A stretch of 64,000 nt of DNA from Unio delphinus (taxonomy: Eukaryota; Mollusca; Bivalvia; Unionida; Unionidae). The notes beneath the pieces are model-generated. The model saw only the letters and a program-made list of their open reading frames with translations. It did no database searches and was not told where the DNA came from. Numbering within the stretch: the first letter of the stretch is position 1; each line of letters begins with the position of its first letter. Below are positions 27,279 through 37,038 of this stretch, piece after piece. The stretch is from NCBI GenBank assembly GCA_029339505.1, contig JAQISU010000003.1, positions 21,787,001 to 21,851,000 of the forward strand. The letters run 5' to 3'. The position numbers and the translations under genes are program-made.

Positions 27279-27835
27279 ATGATGACTGATATTGGAATGA
27301 CGAATCTTTGTAATTCAGAAATTATGAAAAATCTAGACCAGAACCTTTCACATTTGCAAGTGCAAGAAAGAAATGAACTGAAACAGTTATTATCTGAATA
27401 TGAGCCCTTCTTTCCAGATATTCCTACAAGGACAAACCAAATTTTTCATGACGTTGAAATTGAAAATTCCAAACCTGTCAAACAACATCCATCCAGGATG
27501 AATCCACTCAAACAGGAATACTTATAAAAGGAAATTAAATATTTGCTGCAGAATGATTTTATCGAGCCCAGTAAAAGTGATTGGAGTTCACCATGCATAT
27601 TTGTTCCAAAACCAGATAAAATTTTCCATATGTGCACTGATTATAGGAAGGTGAACAGTGTGACAAAATAGATTCATTCCCATTACCAAGAATTGACGAT
27701 TGTATTGATAAAATCGGGAATACCAAGTATGTCACCAAATTTGACCTTCTGAAAGGATTTTGGCAGATTACACTAACGGAAAGAGCAAAGGAAATCTCGG
27801 CATTTGTGACTCCAGATGGACTTTATCATTATATC
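27279..27835 (+). pseudogene. Reverse transcriptase N-terminus, truncated
   Basis: The RT fingers region begins with LKQLLSEYEPFFPDIPTR and continues past a TAA near 27525 into KEIKYLLQNDFIEPSKSDWS, FVPKPDKIFHMCTDYRKVN, then frameshifts near 27668. Homology stops at about 27830 (TTTATCATTATATCA), just before the 3' untranslated stretch and LTR. The YxDD palm and RNase H are deleted in this copy; part of the palm survives at 31054 and 50740. Confidence 0.85.
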
Positions 27836-27952
27836 ATATACACTGTAATTTATACGAGTTTTTGTAACCTCAGGTGTAAATTGGTTTCTGGTTAAAGAAA
27901 GTTTTATCATATAAACCTTTCTTTATATTTTATGGGGGAAGGTGTTACGTAT

Positions 27953-28819
27953 ATTTGATTTAAATCATTTAATTTTGTTTGTCAGATTCAAATTTGATAT
28001 TTTGGGTTTAAAATTCGTTAGTTGGGAGAGATTTCCTTGAAATGGATGACATATATACTTTACAAGTAAACACCAGATGTTAACCTCATTTTCTGACCTT
28101 CCTTCAGTGTAAACAAGCTTCTAAAATGATTGGTTGATTCCAAGGACATTACAGCTTTAATTTAAAAATGATTGGTTGATTCCAAGGACAATATGGAGTA
28201 AAGTATAAACATCTTTCAAATTTGGTTGGGTCATACGATGTTTGCGTGATTTCTTGAACGTGAGATTGTTCTGAGAGATTCTGGAAGGTCGTGACCCCTT
28301 TCTTGTTTACGTAAAACAGGTATATAAGTGAGGTTTTTGGAGCGAGATATTTAAATTGGGCTTTTATAATATTAAGCTGTGTCTTCTTTTTGAGTTATTT
28401 TTAATTACCTTGTACTGGAAAGTTGTGTCAATTCGTTTGAAGCAAGAGGAATTATTTTATTATTAATCTGGAAAAGAATATGTGCTCATAGTTTTTCATT
28501 TGGATTATTATAAAATTAAAACTGATTTCATCACGTGACATCGTCGTCCATATTGGATTACATCGTCAAGATTCGAACCGGGAACTATTAGGACATTTGA
28601 TTCTCAGTACTCTTGCAATTTCACTCGTGGATTATATTGTGATTTCTCTTTTGGATTAATTTTTGGAGTTGATTTTCTAAAACCGCAAGTTTTTTTAATT
28701 TTCTTTTATGAAAAAAATTCTTAAATATTTGTACTTAATAAATTGTTTGTTAAATTTTACAAGCTTGTTATTTTCACTTCATTCTATGTTGCTGCTTATT
28801 CGAGCATTAGCATGTAACA
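27953..28819 (+). repeat. 3' LTR
   Basis: 867 bp, starting TGTTACGT after the purine tract TGGGGGAAGG and ending CATGTAACA. It is longer than the 5' LTR because of a 'GACATATATACTTTACAAG' stretch and another insert near 28195 (ATATGGAGTAAAGTATAAAC). It is more like the LTRs at 31410 and 51105 than its 5' partner, consistent with recombination between copies. Confidence 0.9.
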
Positions 28820-29259
28820 ATATATTTTCAGAGAGGAATTTAGAAACTAGTTCTAAAGTGAGATTTTGTTTTCATTAATATTATCAAATAGCTTTTAAAA
28901 CCTAGCTTACATAACTTACTTTCAATATCTGAATCATTACACTTTCTTGAAAATAGTACAATAAAGTTGTACAACTGCGCAAAAATGAGCATATTATTAA
29001 AATAGTGAACAGGATATGTCCTCCATATGTCATATAATTGTATGGTAAATATTTAGATAAACGCAGTACTATTCCAATATAAAGCGAACCAAATATAAAT
29101 GATTTAACGGAAATACATTGGGTAGATTAACATGTCGTTGTAGCCAAAGATAATTAAATCAGAAAAACCAATTCACATCCATCCTAAATTTAAATTGATT
29201 TAGATGCATTGGGGATTCCAAGCTTTTTTAAAATCCAAATATATTCTAATATATCTTAC

Positions 29260-29826
29260 CAGGACAGATTGCGGAGAAAATACTGACAGCCAGTCCCGCA
29301 AGTTCATTGAAATCCTGGACTGTAAAACTATTTTCCCGTGCTGGTGGAGTAGCGATGGCATCAAGCTCCTTGGTATCACTCAGACCTATACCAATAGCAT
29401 AAATATGGATTCCAGTTGTGCGGGCTAGTTCCGCCTCTGGAATTGTTCTCCTTGCGTTGATATTAGAAATACCGTCGGTCATTAAAAGTGCAACGTTGCT
29501 AACATCAGGTCGGTCCCCGTTGGCCTGTGTGAACATTTGCATTCGCATGGTTTTAAGTCCATCGGCGGTATTGGTGCTACCATAAATATACGGTATTTTG
29601 TCTATGGCCTGGAAAACAGCGGCCTTAGTTGAATATCGGTTTAGATGGAACTGGATCTGAACATCTGTGCTGTAAATAATGATGCCCACTCTAACACTAC
29701 CCGAATCGATGTCCGCGTCTTTAAGGAAGTCCTTGCAGAAAGAGAGCATTTTCTTATAATTAGGTTCTGTCACACTTGTTGATGCATCCAAAACGATAGC
29801 AAGATCAACCTTTGCCAGGCCGCACG
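29260..29826 (-). CDS. von Willebrand factor A domain exon, copy A
   Basis: A 567-bp internal exon (189 codons, phase 1-1) between an acceptor reading TTTTCTAG and a donor reading GTAAGATAT on the minus strand. It encodes a complete vWA domain: VDLAIVLDASTS gives the DxSxS metal-binding MIDAS, GSTNTADGL supplies the MIDAS Thr, and LLMTDGISN the third Asp. vWA modules of this matrilin/collagen-VI-like type mediate extracellular adhesion and matrix binding. The frame is intact. It differs from copies B and C at several residues (DLAIV versus DLVIV, NRYS versus NRHS). Parent gene identity is unknown. Confidence 0.85.
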
Positions 29827-30631
29827 CTAGAAAATTAAAACACAATACATGAGGAAGATACATAACAACTGTTTCATGAGGAAGACGTGGAACATTTATT
29901 TCTAAACTAATGTTTGCATAGAAAGAAAACTAGAGAATTACAGAAACTAAATCTGAGAAAAGAGTGATATTACAGCTCTTAGCATAAATTAGCAAAAGGA
30001 TTTTTAATATAAAACATTCTCTTCAAATTCCATACTTCAATATTTTGCTACTGTTCAAACAGTAGTAAAATTAGCAAAATGTTATAATGATCCGTTTTCA
30101 AATAAATCGTTTATATTTTCTTCAGTTAACAATTACAGTCGTCTTCTATCTACGAGCGAAGCTGATCAAGTTAGCAATCATAACTTTATTTATAATAAAT
30201 GAATATGTAAAAACGCAGTACCTTTCCCAAAACTTTTTGAATTATGCTGTAGGTGACAAGTGTCTATAATTTTGTACATTATGCTTAATTCTGTTTACAA
30301 CATTGTCAACAAAATCTCAAATTCCCTAATGTATTTCTGTGTCAGATGACGTTTGATACACAATGATTGCCCAAACTTACACGAAAAGAAGACAGCAAAA
30401 CGTCTTACCCACCTTTATCATGCCGATGAGTATTTTCCAGTCACTATTTTATGCGTTTATATTACATGACATTCGTAAACAAGGCAATTTGCTTGGCTGA
30501 TGATTTTAGTTACCACCTAAGAAGAACTCAACGCGCTTCATAAAATAAGATATGCCATTATATTTACATACAACGTATATCAAGTAATCAAATATCTTCG
30601 AATATCATACGGCGTTTCGTTGATGAATTAC

Positions 30632-30684
30632 CTGGAGCAGCAGTTGGAGTTAGTTTTGGTGTCGTTGTTGGCGTCATCAACGGT
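30632..30684 (-). pseudogene. Truncated Thr-rich linker exon, copy A
   Basis: The 3' part of the linker exon seen whole at 53790-53921, with its GT donor retained (minus-strand CTCCAG then GTAATTCATC). The exon is cut at CAACGGT and continues as Gypsy RT sequence, so unit A cannot splice normally from an upstream linker exon. Confidence 0.75.
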
Positions 30685-31300
30685 CTCCACTCAAACAGGA
30701 ATACTTAAAAAGGAAATTAAATATTTGCTGGAGAATGATTTTATCGATCCCAGTAAAAGTGATTGGAGTTCACCATGCATATTTGTTCCAAAACCAGATA
30801 AAATTTTCCATATGTGCACTGATTATAGGAAGGTGAACAGTGTAACAAAAATAGATTCATTCCCATTACCAAGAATTGACGATTGTATTGATAAAGTCGG
30901 GAATACCAAGTATGTTACCAAATTTGACCTTCTGAAAGGATTTTGGCAGATTACACTAACGGAAAGAGCAAAGAAAATCTCGGCATTTGTGACTCCAGAT
31001 GGACTTTATCGATATAAAGAAAGTACATTTCAACGTCTCATGAATATGATCACCTCTGGTCTAGAAAATTGTGATGCCTATATAGATGACGTCATTATCT
31101 ACAACGACACCTGGATAGAACATCTAGCAACAATTCAAAAATTCTTTGACAGACTCACTGATGCATGTTTGACAATTGATTTATCTAAAAGTGAGTTCTG
31201 CTCTGCTAGTGTGTTTTTTTAGAACATATTGTGGGACATGGACAAGTAAAATAATTTAATAGCAGACGCTCTTTCCAGTGTATAACAATATATTATATCA
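30685..31300 (+). pseudogene. Gmr1-like RT fragment in unit A
   Basis: From CCACTCAAACAGG the RT frame runs 200 codons to 31222: DFIDPSKSDWSSPC, TDYRKVNS, KFDLLKGFWQITL, then the YIDDVIIYND catalytic box and LSKSEFCSAS. It then joins 'ATAGCAGACGCTCTTTCC', the very end of RNase H. The internal deletion removing most of RNase H is shared with unit B, so it predates the duplication. Confidence 0.88.
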
Positions 31301-31409
31301 TATACACTGTAATTTATACGAGTTTTTTTTAGCCGCAGGTTTAAATTGGTTTGTGGTAAAAAGAATGTTTTTTTCATATAAACCTTTCTTTACATTTTAT
31401 GGGGGAAGG

Positions 31410-32177
31410 TGTTACGTATATTTGATTTAAATCATTTAATTTTGTTTGTCAGATTCAAATTTGACATTTTGGGTTTAAAATTCGTTAGTTGGGAAAGATT
31501 TTCTAGAAATGGATGACATATATACTTTGCAAGTAAACACCATTTTCTGACCTTGCTTCAGAGTGTAAACAAGCTTCTGAAATGATTGGTTGATTCCAAG
31601 GACATTACAGCTTTAATTTAAAAATGATTGGTTGATTCCAAGGACAAAATGGAGTAAAGTATAAACATCTTTCTAATTTGGTTGGGTCATACGATGTTTG
31701 CGTGATTTCTTGAACGTGAGATTGTTCTGAGAGATTCTGGAAGGTAGGTCGTGACCCCTTTCTTGTTTACGTAAAAACAGGTATATAAGTGATGTTTTTG
31801 GAGCGAGATATTTAGTAGAAGTTGGGCTTTTATAATACTAAGTTACGTCTTCTTTTTGAGTTATTTTAAATTACCGTGTACTGGAAATTGTGTCAATTCG
31901 TTTGAAGCAAGAGAAATTATTTTATTATTTACCTGGAAAAGAATATTTGCTCATAGATTTTCATTTGGATTATTTATAAAACCACTAGTGGATTATATTG
32001 TGATTTCTCTTTTGGATTAATTTTTGGACTTGATTCTCTAAAACCGTAAGTTTATTTATTTTCTTTTGTGAAAAAAATCTTAAATATTTGTACTTAATAA
32101 ATTGTTTGTTAAATTTTACAAGCTTGTTATTTTCACTTCATTCTATGTTGCTGCTTATTCGAGCCTAAGCACGTAAC
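31410..32177 (+). repeat. LTR at the end of unit A
   Basis: Starts TGTTACGT after GGGGGAAGG and ends CACGTAAC followed by (TA)n. A deletion of about 95 bp at 31980 removes the ACATCGTCGTCC segment kept in the other LTRs. It forms the boundary between units A and B. Confidence 0.9.
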
Positions 32178-32605
32178 TATATATATATATATATATATAT
32201 GAATTTAGAAATTAGTACTAAAATTAGATTTTGTTTTCATTATTATTATTAAATAGCTTTTAAAACCTAGCTTACATAACTTACTTTCAATATCTGAATC
32301 ATTACACTTTCTTGAAAATAGTACAATAAAGAAAGTTGTACATCTGCGCAAAAATGAACGTATTATTAAAATAGTGAACAGGATATGTCCTCCATATGAC
32401 GTATAATTGTATGGTAAATATTTAGATAAACCCAGTACTATTCCAATATAAAGCGAACCAAACATAAATGATTTAACGGAAATACATTGGGTAGATTAAC
32501 ATGTCGTTGTAGCCAAAGATAATTAAATCAGAAAAACCAATTCACATCCATCCTAAATTTAAATTGATTTAGATGCATTGGGGGTTCCAAGCTTTATTAA
32601 AATCC
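32178..32605. other. Unit B host sequence left of Polinton 1
   Basis: Opens with a short (TA)n, then the same intron flank as 28837-29233 and 51991-52390. It ends in AATCC (32601-32605), the left copy of the Polinton target duplication. Confidence 0.85.
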
Positions 32606-32803
32606 AGCAGCAGAGAGGGTGAACCCTACAACTTTCCGAGCGTCGATTTGGAAATCTGAGGCTTCTACCAAAGAGTAAAAAAAAATGGCGTCTATTCGAT
32701 AAAATAAGATTTCCTTATATACGCCATTGTCGTTGTCATCCACCCTCTCTGCTGCTATGGGTTAATAAAAATAATAAATGATTTCAACCAAATATTTGAT
32801 CGA
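32606..32803. repeat. Left TIR of Polinton 1
   Basis: Matches the complement of 48693-48885 with only a few differences. The outer ~152 bp (32606-32757) is itself framed by AGCAGCAGAGAGGGT and its inverse ACCCTCTCTGCTGCT. The inner part (32758-32803) includes GGGTTAATAA and runs into the 3' coding end of the gene at 32784. Confidence 0.93.
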
Positions 32804-34151
32804 GTCTTGACGATTTCACAAACAAACTAATCGCTAACACTTCATCTTGTAGATCAATTAAATTATTTGACTGGTCGGTGAGTCGGAAATTAATTCTCGT
32901 TAACGAATTATTATGGCATCGCATGTAGACAGGATTAATTGGGTTTTCAATAATTAGGAATCCTGGAGGAGCTGTTGGTGCAAACGAATAAAGAATATAT
33001 CCCTGCTGAGCTTGATTTGATTGTTCTAGATTAATTTGATAGCTTCCTTCAATTGCATCACATACTAAATTGAGAGCAATCACCGCTGAAATATTTACAT
33101 TGTGCGGTGCAATATGCCTACTACCGCCATCTGGGTCATTATTATATTTGAGGAGGACAGTTGAATCTGGTTTTTGTAGCGCCTTGATATCGGTTCTAAC
33201 AATTCTTGCTAGTTCATCAGCGTTGTATTCGGGAAACTTGAAATTACGCAGATTGTCTTCTGTGATATTGTAATCGGTTAGGAATCGTTGTTTACTGTCG
33301 CTGTTGTCATTAATTATTGTTTGAATAATTAGTTCATATATATATTCCATGTCAGATATAAGTTGATTTATTATTTCAACGTGTTTTTGCGATTTTGTTT
33401 TCCGTAGTTGTTCTACTTGTGTTTCATATAATTGTTCAATTTCATTAAAATAACCACGGATGTCAGTTAGCGTAAATGAAATAGTAACAGATGAGTCGGC
33501 TGTTCTTTTGATGATAAAATCCCATTGCAATGTGTCTTTGTTGGTAAATATAAATCTATCGGCGATTGTTCCTTTTCTTATATCAGATAAATTATCTCGA
33601 TAACTGGGATTGATTTCATGATATGATTGTACGTCCGTGGTTAAGTCGGCGGTGGATTTTTCCGGTGATTTTTCAGGCCATCCTAACACTGTTCTTAACG
33701 AGCTGTTATAGATATCTACAATGTATCCCTCTGTGCTTAGTTCGATCGACGACGAGAGCGTTGGTTCATGAAGTTTAATAGCTATTTTTGATTCTTTTCC
33801 AGTGATTGATTTTATTCTACGCTGAATTTCAGCATCGATTTGCTCAATTTGGTACGACCCAGTTGGTAACGAAACAGTTTCCCACGCTGGAGTACCATCG
33901 GGTTTATTCTTATACGAGAACACCAGTGCGTTATTGGGTTGCTGACCACCAAATGCAACCGATCTGATATTAGGCCAGCTATGATATACTCGTAATTTTG
34001 CCAGCGCGATCTCACACACTGGAATCGGAGAAGGGAAGTTCACACTAAATTGTGGGTTTGTTGATGTTATTGATATCATGCTTGTTCGTATCGGAGTGGT
34101 ATTCTCCGCGATTCGTTGAAGCAGTTGCAATTCGTTGAATTGTAGTGACAT
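32784..34151 (-). CDS. Putative Polinton minor capsid / fibre-associated protein
   Basis: About 455 residues from the Met at 34151; an upstream Met at 34172 is possible, but homology with Polinton 2 begins near MSLQ. The N-terminal ~130 residues (NFPSPIPVCEIALAKLRVY, FGGQQPNNALVFSYKN) and the C-terminal ~110 (YMRCHNNSLTRINFRLTDQS, NLIDLQDEVLAISLFV) are strongly conserved with the Polinton 2 protein at 56747, while the middle ~190 residues are not. The C-terminal LTDQ...DLQ-E signature recurs in structural proteins of animal Polintons as I recall them. The last residues DQIFG are encoded inside the TIR. The frame is intact. It overlaps the membrane-protein gene upstream by about 100 bp. Penton, spike or fibre-anchor role is inferred. 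Confidence 0.65.
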   Translation of the reverse strand: MSLQFNELQLLQRIAENTTPIRTSMISITSTNPQFSVNFPSPIPVCEIALAKLRVYHSWPNIRSVAFGGQQPNNALVFSYKNKPDGTPAWETVSLPTGSYQIEQIDAEIQRRIKSITGKESKIAIKLHEPTLSSSIELSTEGYIVDIYNSSLRTVLGWPEKSPEKSTADLTTDVQSYHEINPSYRDNLSDIRKGTIADRFIFTNKDTLQWDFIIKRTADSSVTISFTLTDIRGYFNEIEQLYETQVEQLRKTKSQKHVEIINQLISDMEYIYELIIQTIINDNSDSKQRFLTDYNITEDNLRNFKFPEYNADELARIVRTDIKALQKPDSTVLLKYNNDPDGGSRHIAPHNVNISAVIALNLVCDAIEGSYQINLEQSNQAQQGYILYSFAPTAPPGFLIIENPINPVYMRCHNNSLTRINFRLTDQSNNLIDLQDEVLAISLFVKSSRLDQIFG

Positions 34152-34653
34152 TATTGTTAACGCTGTCTTCAATTTCCAATTTCAACATCGCGGAGTTATA
34201 CAACTGGGACATCGTGGAAAATTCAACATCGGATATGAACGAATTATCTATTGACAGTGAGATCAACTCGGATAATTTCGAGTACGCGTCAAATACCACC
34301 CTGTACCGAGCTGTATAATCACTGAGTTTTTTCTGAGAACACGATGCTACCTTTTTAGTTATCGCGGTGGCGACTGCCGCAATTGTTGTTGCCGCGGAGA
34401 TAGCAATTGGAACTGCAATCGGAGCCATCATGGTCACCGTCGACAAAATAACCCCGGCGCTGGCCATCACACCGGATACCGAGTACACGGTGATGTCGAT
34501 GGCGGTAATTCTTCTGCGGTATTTCTTTATTTTTTCACGATAATGCTCAGAAAGTGATTTCAAATTCGCGGAAAACTCTTTCACGGTGTCGAATCGATAT
34601 TGCGACGATGACAAAGTAATTGTTGATGACGGTGTCATTGATGACGAAGTCAT
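34045..34653 (-). CDS. Polinton predicted membrane protein
   Basis: 202 residues: a helical N-terminal region with basic KKYRRR, then two hydrophobic segments (GVMASAGVILSTVTMMAPIA and VPIAISAATTIAAVATAI) around residues 60-105, then a charged C-terminal tail. The homologue at 58195-58740 preserves the same layout. A virion or host-membrane role, such as membrane penetration or assembly, is inferred. A promoter-like TTTTCAATT lies at 34679-34687, 26 nt upstream of the start. The C-terminal coding end overlaps the next gene in another frame. Confidence 0.6.
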   Translation of the reverse strand: MTSSSMTPSSTITLSSSQYRFDTVKEFSANLKSLSEHYREKIKKYRRRITAIDITVYSVSGVMASAGVILSTVTMMAPIAVPIAISAATTIAAVATAITKKVASCSQKKLSDYTARYRVVFDAYSKLSELISLSIDNSFISDVEFSTMSQLYNSAMLKLEIEDSVNNNVTTIQRIATASTNRGEYHSDTNKHDINNINKPTI

Positions 34654-34685
34654 TGTTGTTATTTTAAACCAGCTAGTGTTTTCAA

Positions 34686-36274
34686 TTATCCTATTAACGA
34701 AGTGGTTTTAGGATCGGATGAGGGGATACCGGATCCAAATTCTATTATCCAGGGTAGTGACTCCCTAACCACGGATTCGTTGGAATTGGTTATAGTAATC
34801 GACACCGTGTTTGCTATACCGGGTGGAGGTCGTGGTGTTTTCTCTAGTATATACATCAATGTGTTAACACCTCTAATACCTGTGTTGCTGAATTCCAAAT
34901 CAAATTTACGGTGATGTATTATTGTAAGTCGGTAACAACCTGGTACACCAGTATGTCTGTTGCCAACATTAAGATGAACTTTTTCTCCTTGAATCCAGTC
35001 AAAAGTTCCACTATCAACCGTGTACACGATGTTATTAACGGCGTTTACACTATGTGGAATTTTTACTTTATTGATGTCCGCGCTAATTTCAGCGAGAGTC
35101 ATGACTGCCACAAGTGGGGTTCCAAAAAACGTTCTAACGACGTCGTCGGTGAGTTTTTGCACCCGCTCAAAATTTTCTTTTAGTCTAAAAACATCATTGT
35201 AAATCTCGATATAATTTCCCCTGATTCTGCTAGGATCTATTGTCCCCCCCCCACCCTCCTGTCAGAAAAGAATGAAGCCAGAAGGTCTCCGGCTTTAAGC
35301 TCTGCTTGGTCTTTAATATACCGGTCGATGTTAGAAAATTTTGTCGTGATATCTTGAGGTTTACTGCCCTCAAAGAACTTATCAACAATTTCGCTGGTGA
35401 GCTTTTGTTCGTCAATAGCGCTTTTAACTTCAGCGAGGGTCGGGCCTGTCAACGATGTGGTTTCAGACATAGGTGTTCTCCCCAAAAATTTATCCATGAT
35501 GGTATTAAGTGTTGTTTGTCTCACCATAAACATATTAATATCTTTGAGAGTCATCGTAGATGTAGCTGGGACACCAAAGAAACTATTAGCGATGTAGGCA
35601 TTGTGAGTATGCTTGCCGATAAACTCACTAATTTCAGCGAGAGTCATGCCAGCCACAAGCGGGGTTCCAAAAAACTTAACAATGACGTCGTTAGTGGGTT
35701 TTTGTACCTTTTCAAGATTTTCTATTATTTTAGAAATATCATTGTAAATATCGAGATAATTTGCCTTGATTTCATTTTCATTCATCATCCTTCCCGCGTC
35801 CTTGTTAAAAAAGAATAGCGATAGATAGTTTTTAATTTCAGCGAGAGTCATGCCAACCACAAGCGGGGTTCCAAAGAATTTATGTACATTTTTGCGAAAA
35901 CTGTTATAACCTCGTATTTGATCATCCAGCTCACGGCCGTGGGCGGCAATCATGTTGTCGTGGGCGGCAATCTTGTCGGTGATCGTAGACACAAGTTCGC
36001 CAGGTTTAAGTCGTCCATCGTTGGAATACAGCGCAATAGAGTTTTCAGAGGCGTCGTGCTGCCGTTTTAAAATGTCATCCAATGATACATCACTGCTTTT
36101 CAATTTACCCTGTTTGTCTTGAAATACAACTATTTCGTTCGGGTCAACATTAACTAAATTTAACGTCCCAGCGATTTCATCTTTAATTATTTTTTTTACA
36201 CCCTCGATAGAATCCGCAGATGTTTCCGCGGTGGGTTTCGACATTGACAGAGATCGTCCCCAAATATCAATCAT
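34686..36274 (-). pseudogene. Repeat fibre-like virion protein, frameshifted
   Basis: Two frames, 35237-36274 and 34686-35162, belong to one gene: Polinton 2 encodes the counterpart in one frame (58792-59736). The N-terminus (MIDIWGRSL, VDPNEIVVFQDKQGKLKSSD) is conserved. The middle carries repeated FFGTPL..MTLAEI motifs (five or more, some degenerate), and the C-terminal ~120 residues are beta-rich with a YRLT strand shared with Polinton 2. A G10 homopolymer on the minus strand (C tract at 35243-35252) sits at the break; homology resumes just beyond it in another frame. Repeat stalk plus C-terminal head suggests a receptor-binding fibre (inference). It may be a real lesion or a homopolymer length error. 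Confidence 0.7.
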
Positions 36275-36296
36275 TATTGTAAAGACTCTAGTATTT

Positions 36297-36749
36297 TTAA
36301 TTTATTAATTCTCTAAAATTACCTTGTAATTTCCCACTCGTGTATTTATTTACACCCAGATGAGGTGGTTTCCACCGAGATCCAAAGGATTTTAATGAAA
36401 TCTCCGCGAGGACATTTAATACTTCACGGCCGCATATCGGTGGATCATTTAATTGTTGTGTTGGCAACGTGGAATAAAAAATCGGAAACTCTTTGAGTTT
36501 CATCGAAGAATTTATATACCGCATAAACTCGTTCGGTGGGGCTAACCCATATGAATCGAAATAGACAATTCCACGTGGATCAATCGCGTATGCAACCCAG
36601 TGAGTTCCCGATCCGCTGCTGTTATCAAGATTGATGATACCGGTTTCAACGCTATTTGGCTTTCTCGGTAATTGATCTCTCATAAAAACCCCTCTAAAGT
36701 TTTTTATCGCTAGTTTTTTAGCAGCATCAATTAAATCAAAATTGGACAT
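36297..36749 (-). CDS. Adenain-like cysteine protease
   Basis: 150 residues. The catalytic layout of adenovirus-type (C5/Ulp1-related) proteases is visible: His in GTHWVAYA, the acidic residue in VYFDSYG, Gln in LPTQQ and the nucleophile Cys in DPPICGREV. The SxGTHW...FDSYG spacing matches Polinton maturation proteases, which process capsid precursors. The homologue at 59761-60267 has the same residues. The start at MSNFDLIDAAKK (36727-36749 region) is supported by conservation with Polinton 2. Its 5' end overlaps the pX-like gene by about 14 bp in this copy. Confidence 0.93.
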   Translation of the reverse strand: MSNFDLIDAAKKLAIKNFRGVFMRDQLPRKPNSVETGIINLDNSSGSGTHWVAYAIDPRGIVYFDSYGLAPPNEFMRYINSSMKLKEFPIFYSTLPTQQLNDPPICGREVLNVLAEISLKSFGSRWKPPHLGVNKYTSGKLQGNFRELIN

Positions 36750-37038
36750 AGGGAGAATTGGGTTTTGCTGGTATTGCAGCTAACAATGGAAATATACCAC
36801 CTGATTTTATCATGTTCGCGACTGCAGCTTTCGAAAATTCTATTTGAACTCCTCGCTTATTTTTCATTGCATCATTGAAATGTTTTATTTGACGATCCGT
36901 TAATGATATTTTATGTGTACCGCCAGACATCTGCGCTGGTTTTAACGTTATTGTTGTTCCACATTCTTTAGCGGATTTTGATCGCAATTTCTTGACCTGA
37001 CCATCAGTCAGCTTGACACTAACAACACTATATGTCAT
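36736..37038 (-). CDS. pX-like core protein, C-terminally shortened
   Basis: Start chosen at MTYSVVSVKL (37038), not the further upstream Met at 37098, because a TTTCAATTG promoter motif sits 24 nt upstream of 37038, the spacing seen before other virion genes, and Polinton 2 aligns from MSYSV. The conserved core pattern is VKKLRSKSAKECGTTITLKP, QMSGG, then LTDRQIKHFNDA and IKSGGIFPLLAAIP, typical of Polinton pX-like DNA-binding or membrane-active proteins. The Ala-rich hydrophobic tail and basic end present in Polinton 2 (60290-60420) are lost; the frame runs into unrelated residues overlapping the protease start. Confidence 0.7.
   Translation of the reverse strand: MTYSVVSVKLTDGQVKKLRSKSAKECGTTITLKPAQMSGGTHKISLTDRQIKHFNDAMKNKRGVQIEFSKAAVANMIKSGGIFPLLAAIPAKPNSPYVQF

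Larger units (their letters stand above)
23752..28819 (+). mobile_element. Defective Gmr1-like Ty3/Gypsy retrotransposon
   Basis: LTR-bounded element: 5' LTR 23752-24577, gag, protease, integrase zinc finger, partial RT, 3' LTR 27953-28819. LTRs begin TGTTACGT and end ACGTAACA or ATGTAACA. The gag resembles the SCAN-related gag of Gmr1-like elements, and the integrase finger lies upstream of RT, the unusual domain order reported for that clade. A GGGGGAAGG polypurine tract precedes the 3' LTR. Most of the integrase core and the RT/RNase H region are deleted and several frames are broken, so it is not autonomous. No matching target duplication was found. Confidence 0.88.
28820..32177. repeat. 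Tandem unit A of the vWA locus
   Basis: First of three direct copies of a host segment: flank from GAATTTAGAAA (28837), vWA exon, intron, then the linker exon cut off at CAACGGT (30684) and fused to Gypsy RT, a short RNase H end and an LTR (31410-32177). Unit B (32178-51972, containing Polinton 1) has the same breakpoints. Unit C (from 51973) lacks the Gypsy join. Confidence 0.9.

Noticed and set aside
29204..29428. Plus-strand frame over vWA exon copy A (and its paralogue at 52360)
   Set aside because: Antisense to a splice-bounded vWA exon with complete MIDAS motifs on the minus strand.
30087..30269. 60-75-codon plus frames recurring in units A, B and C (also 49741 and 53245)
   Set aside because: Recurrence is explained by the tandem duplication; they lie in an intron, have no domain, and indels change the frame in unit B.
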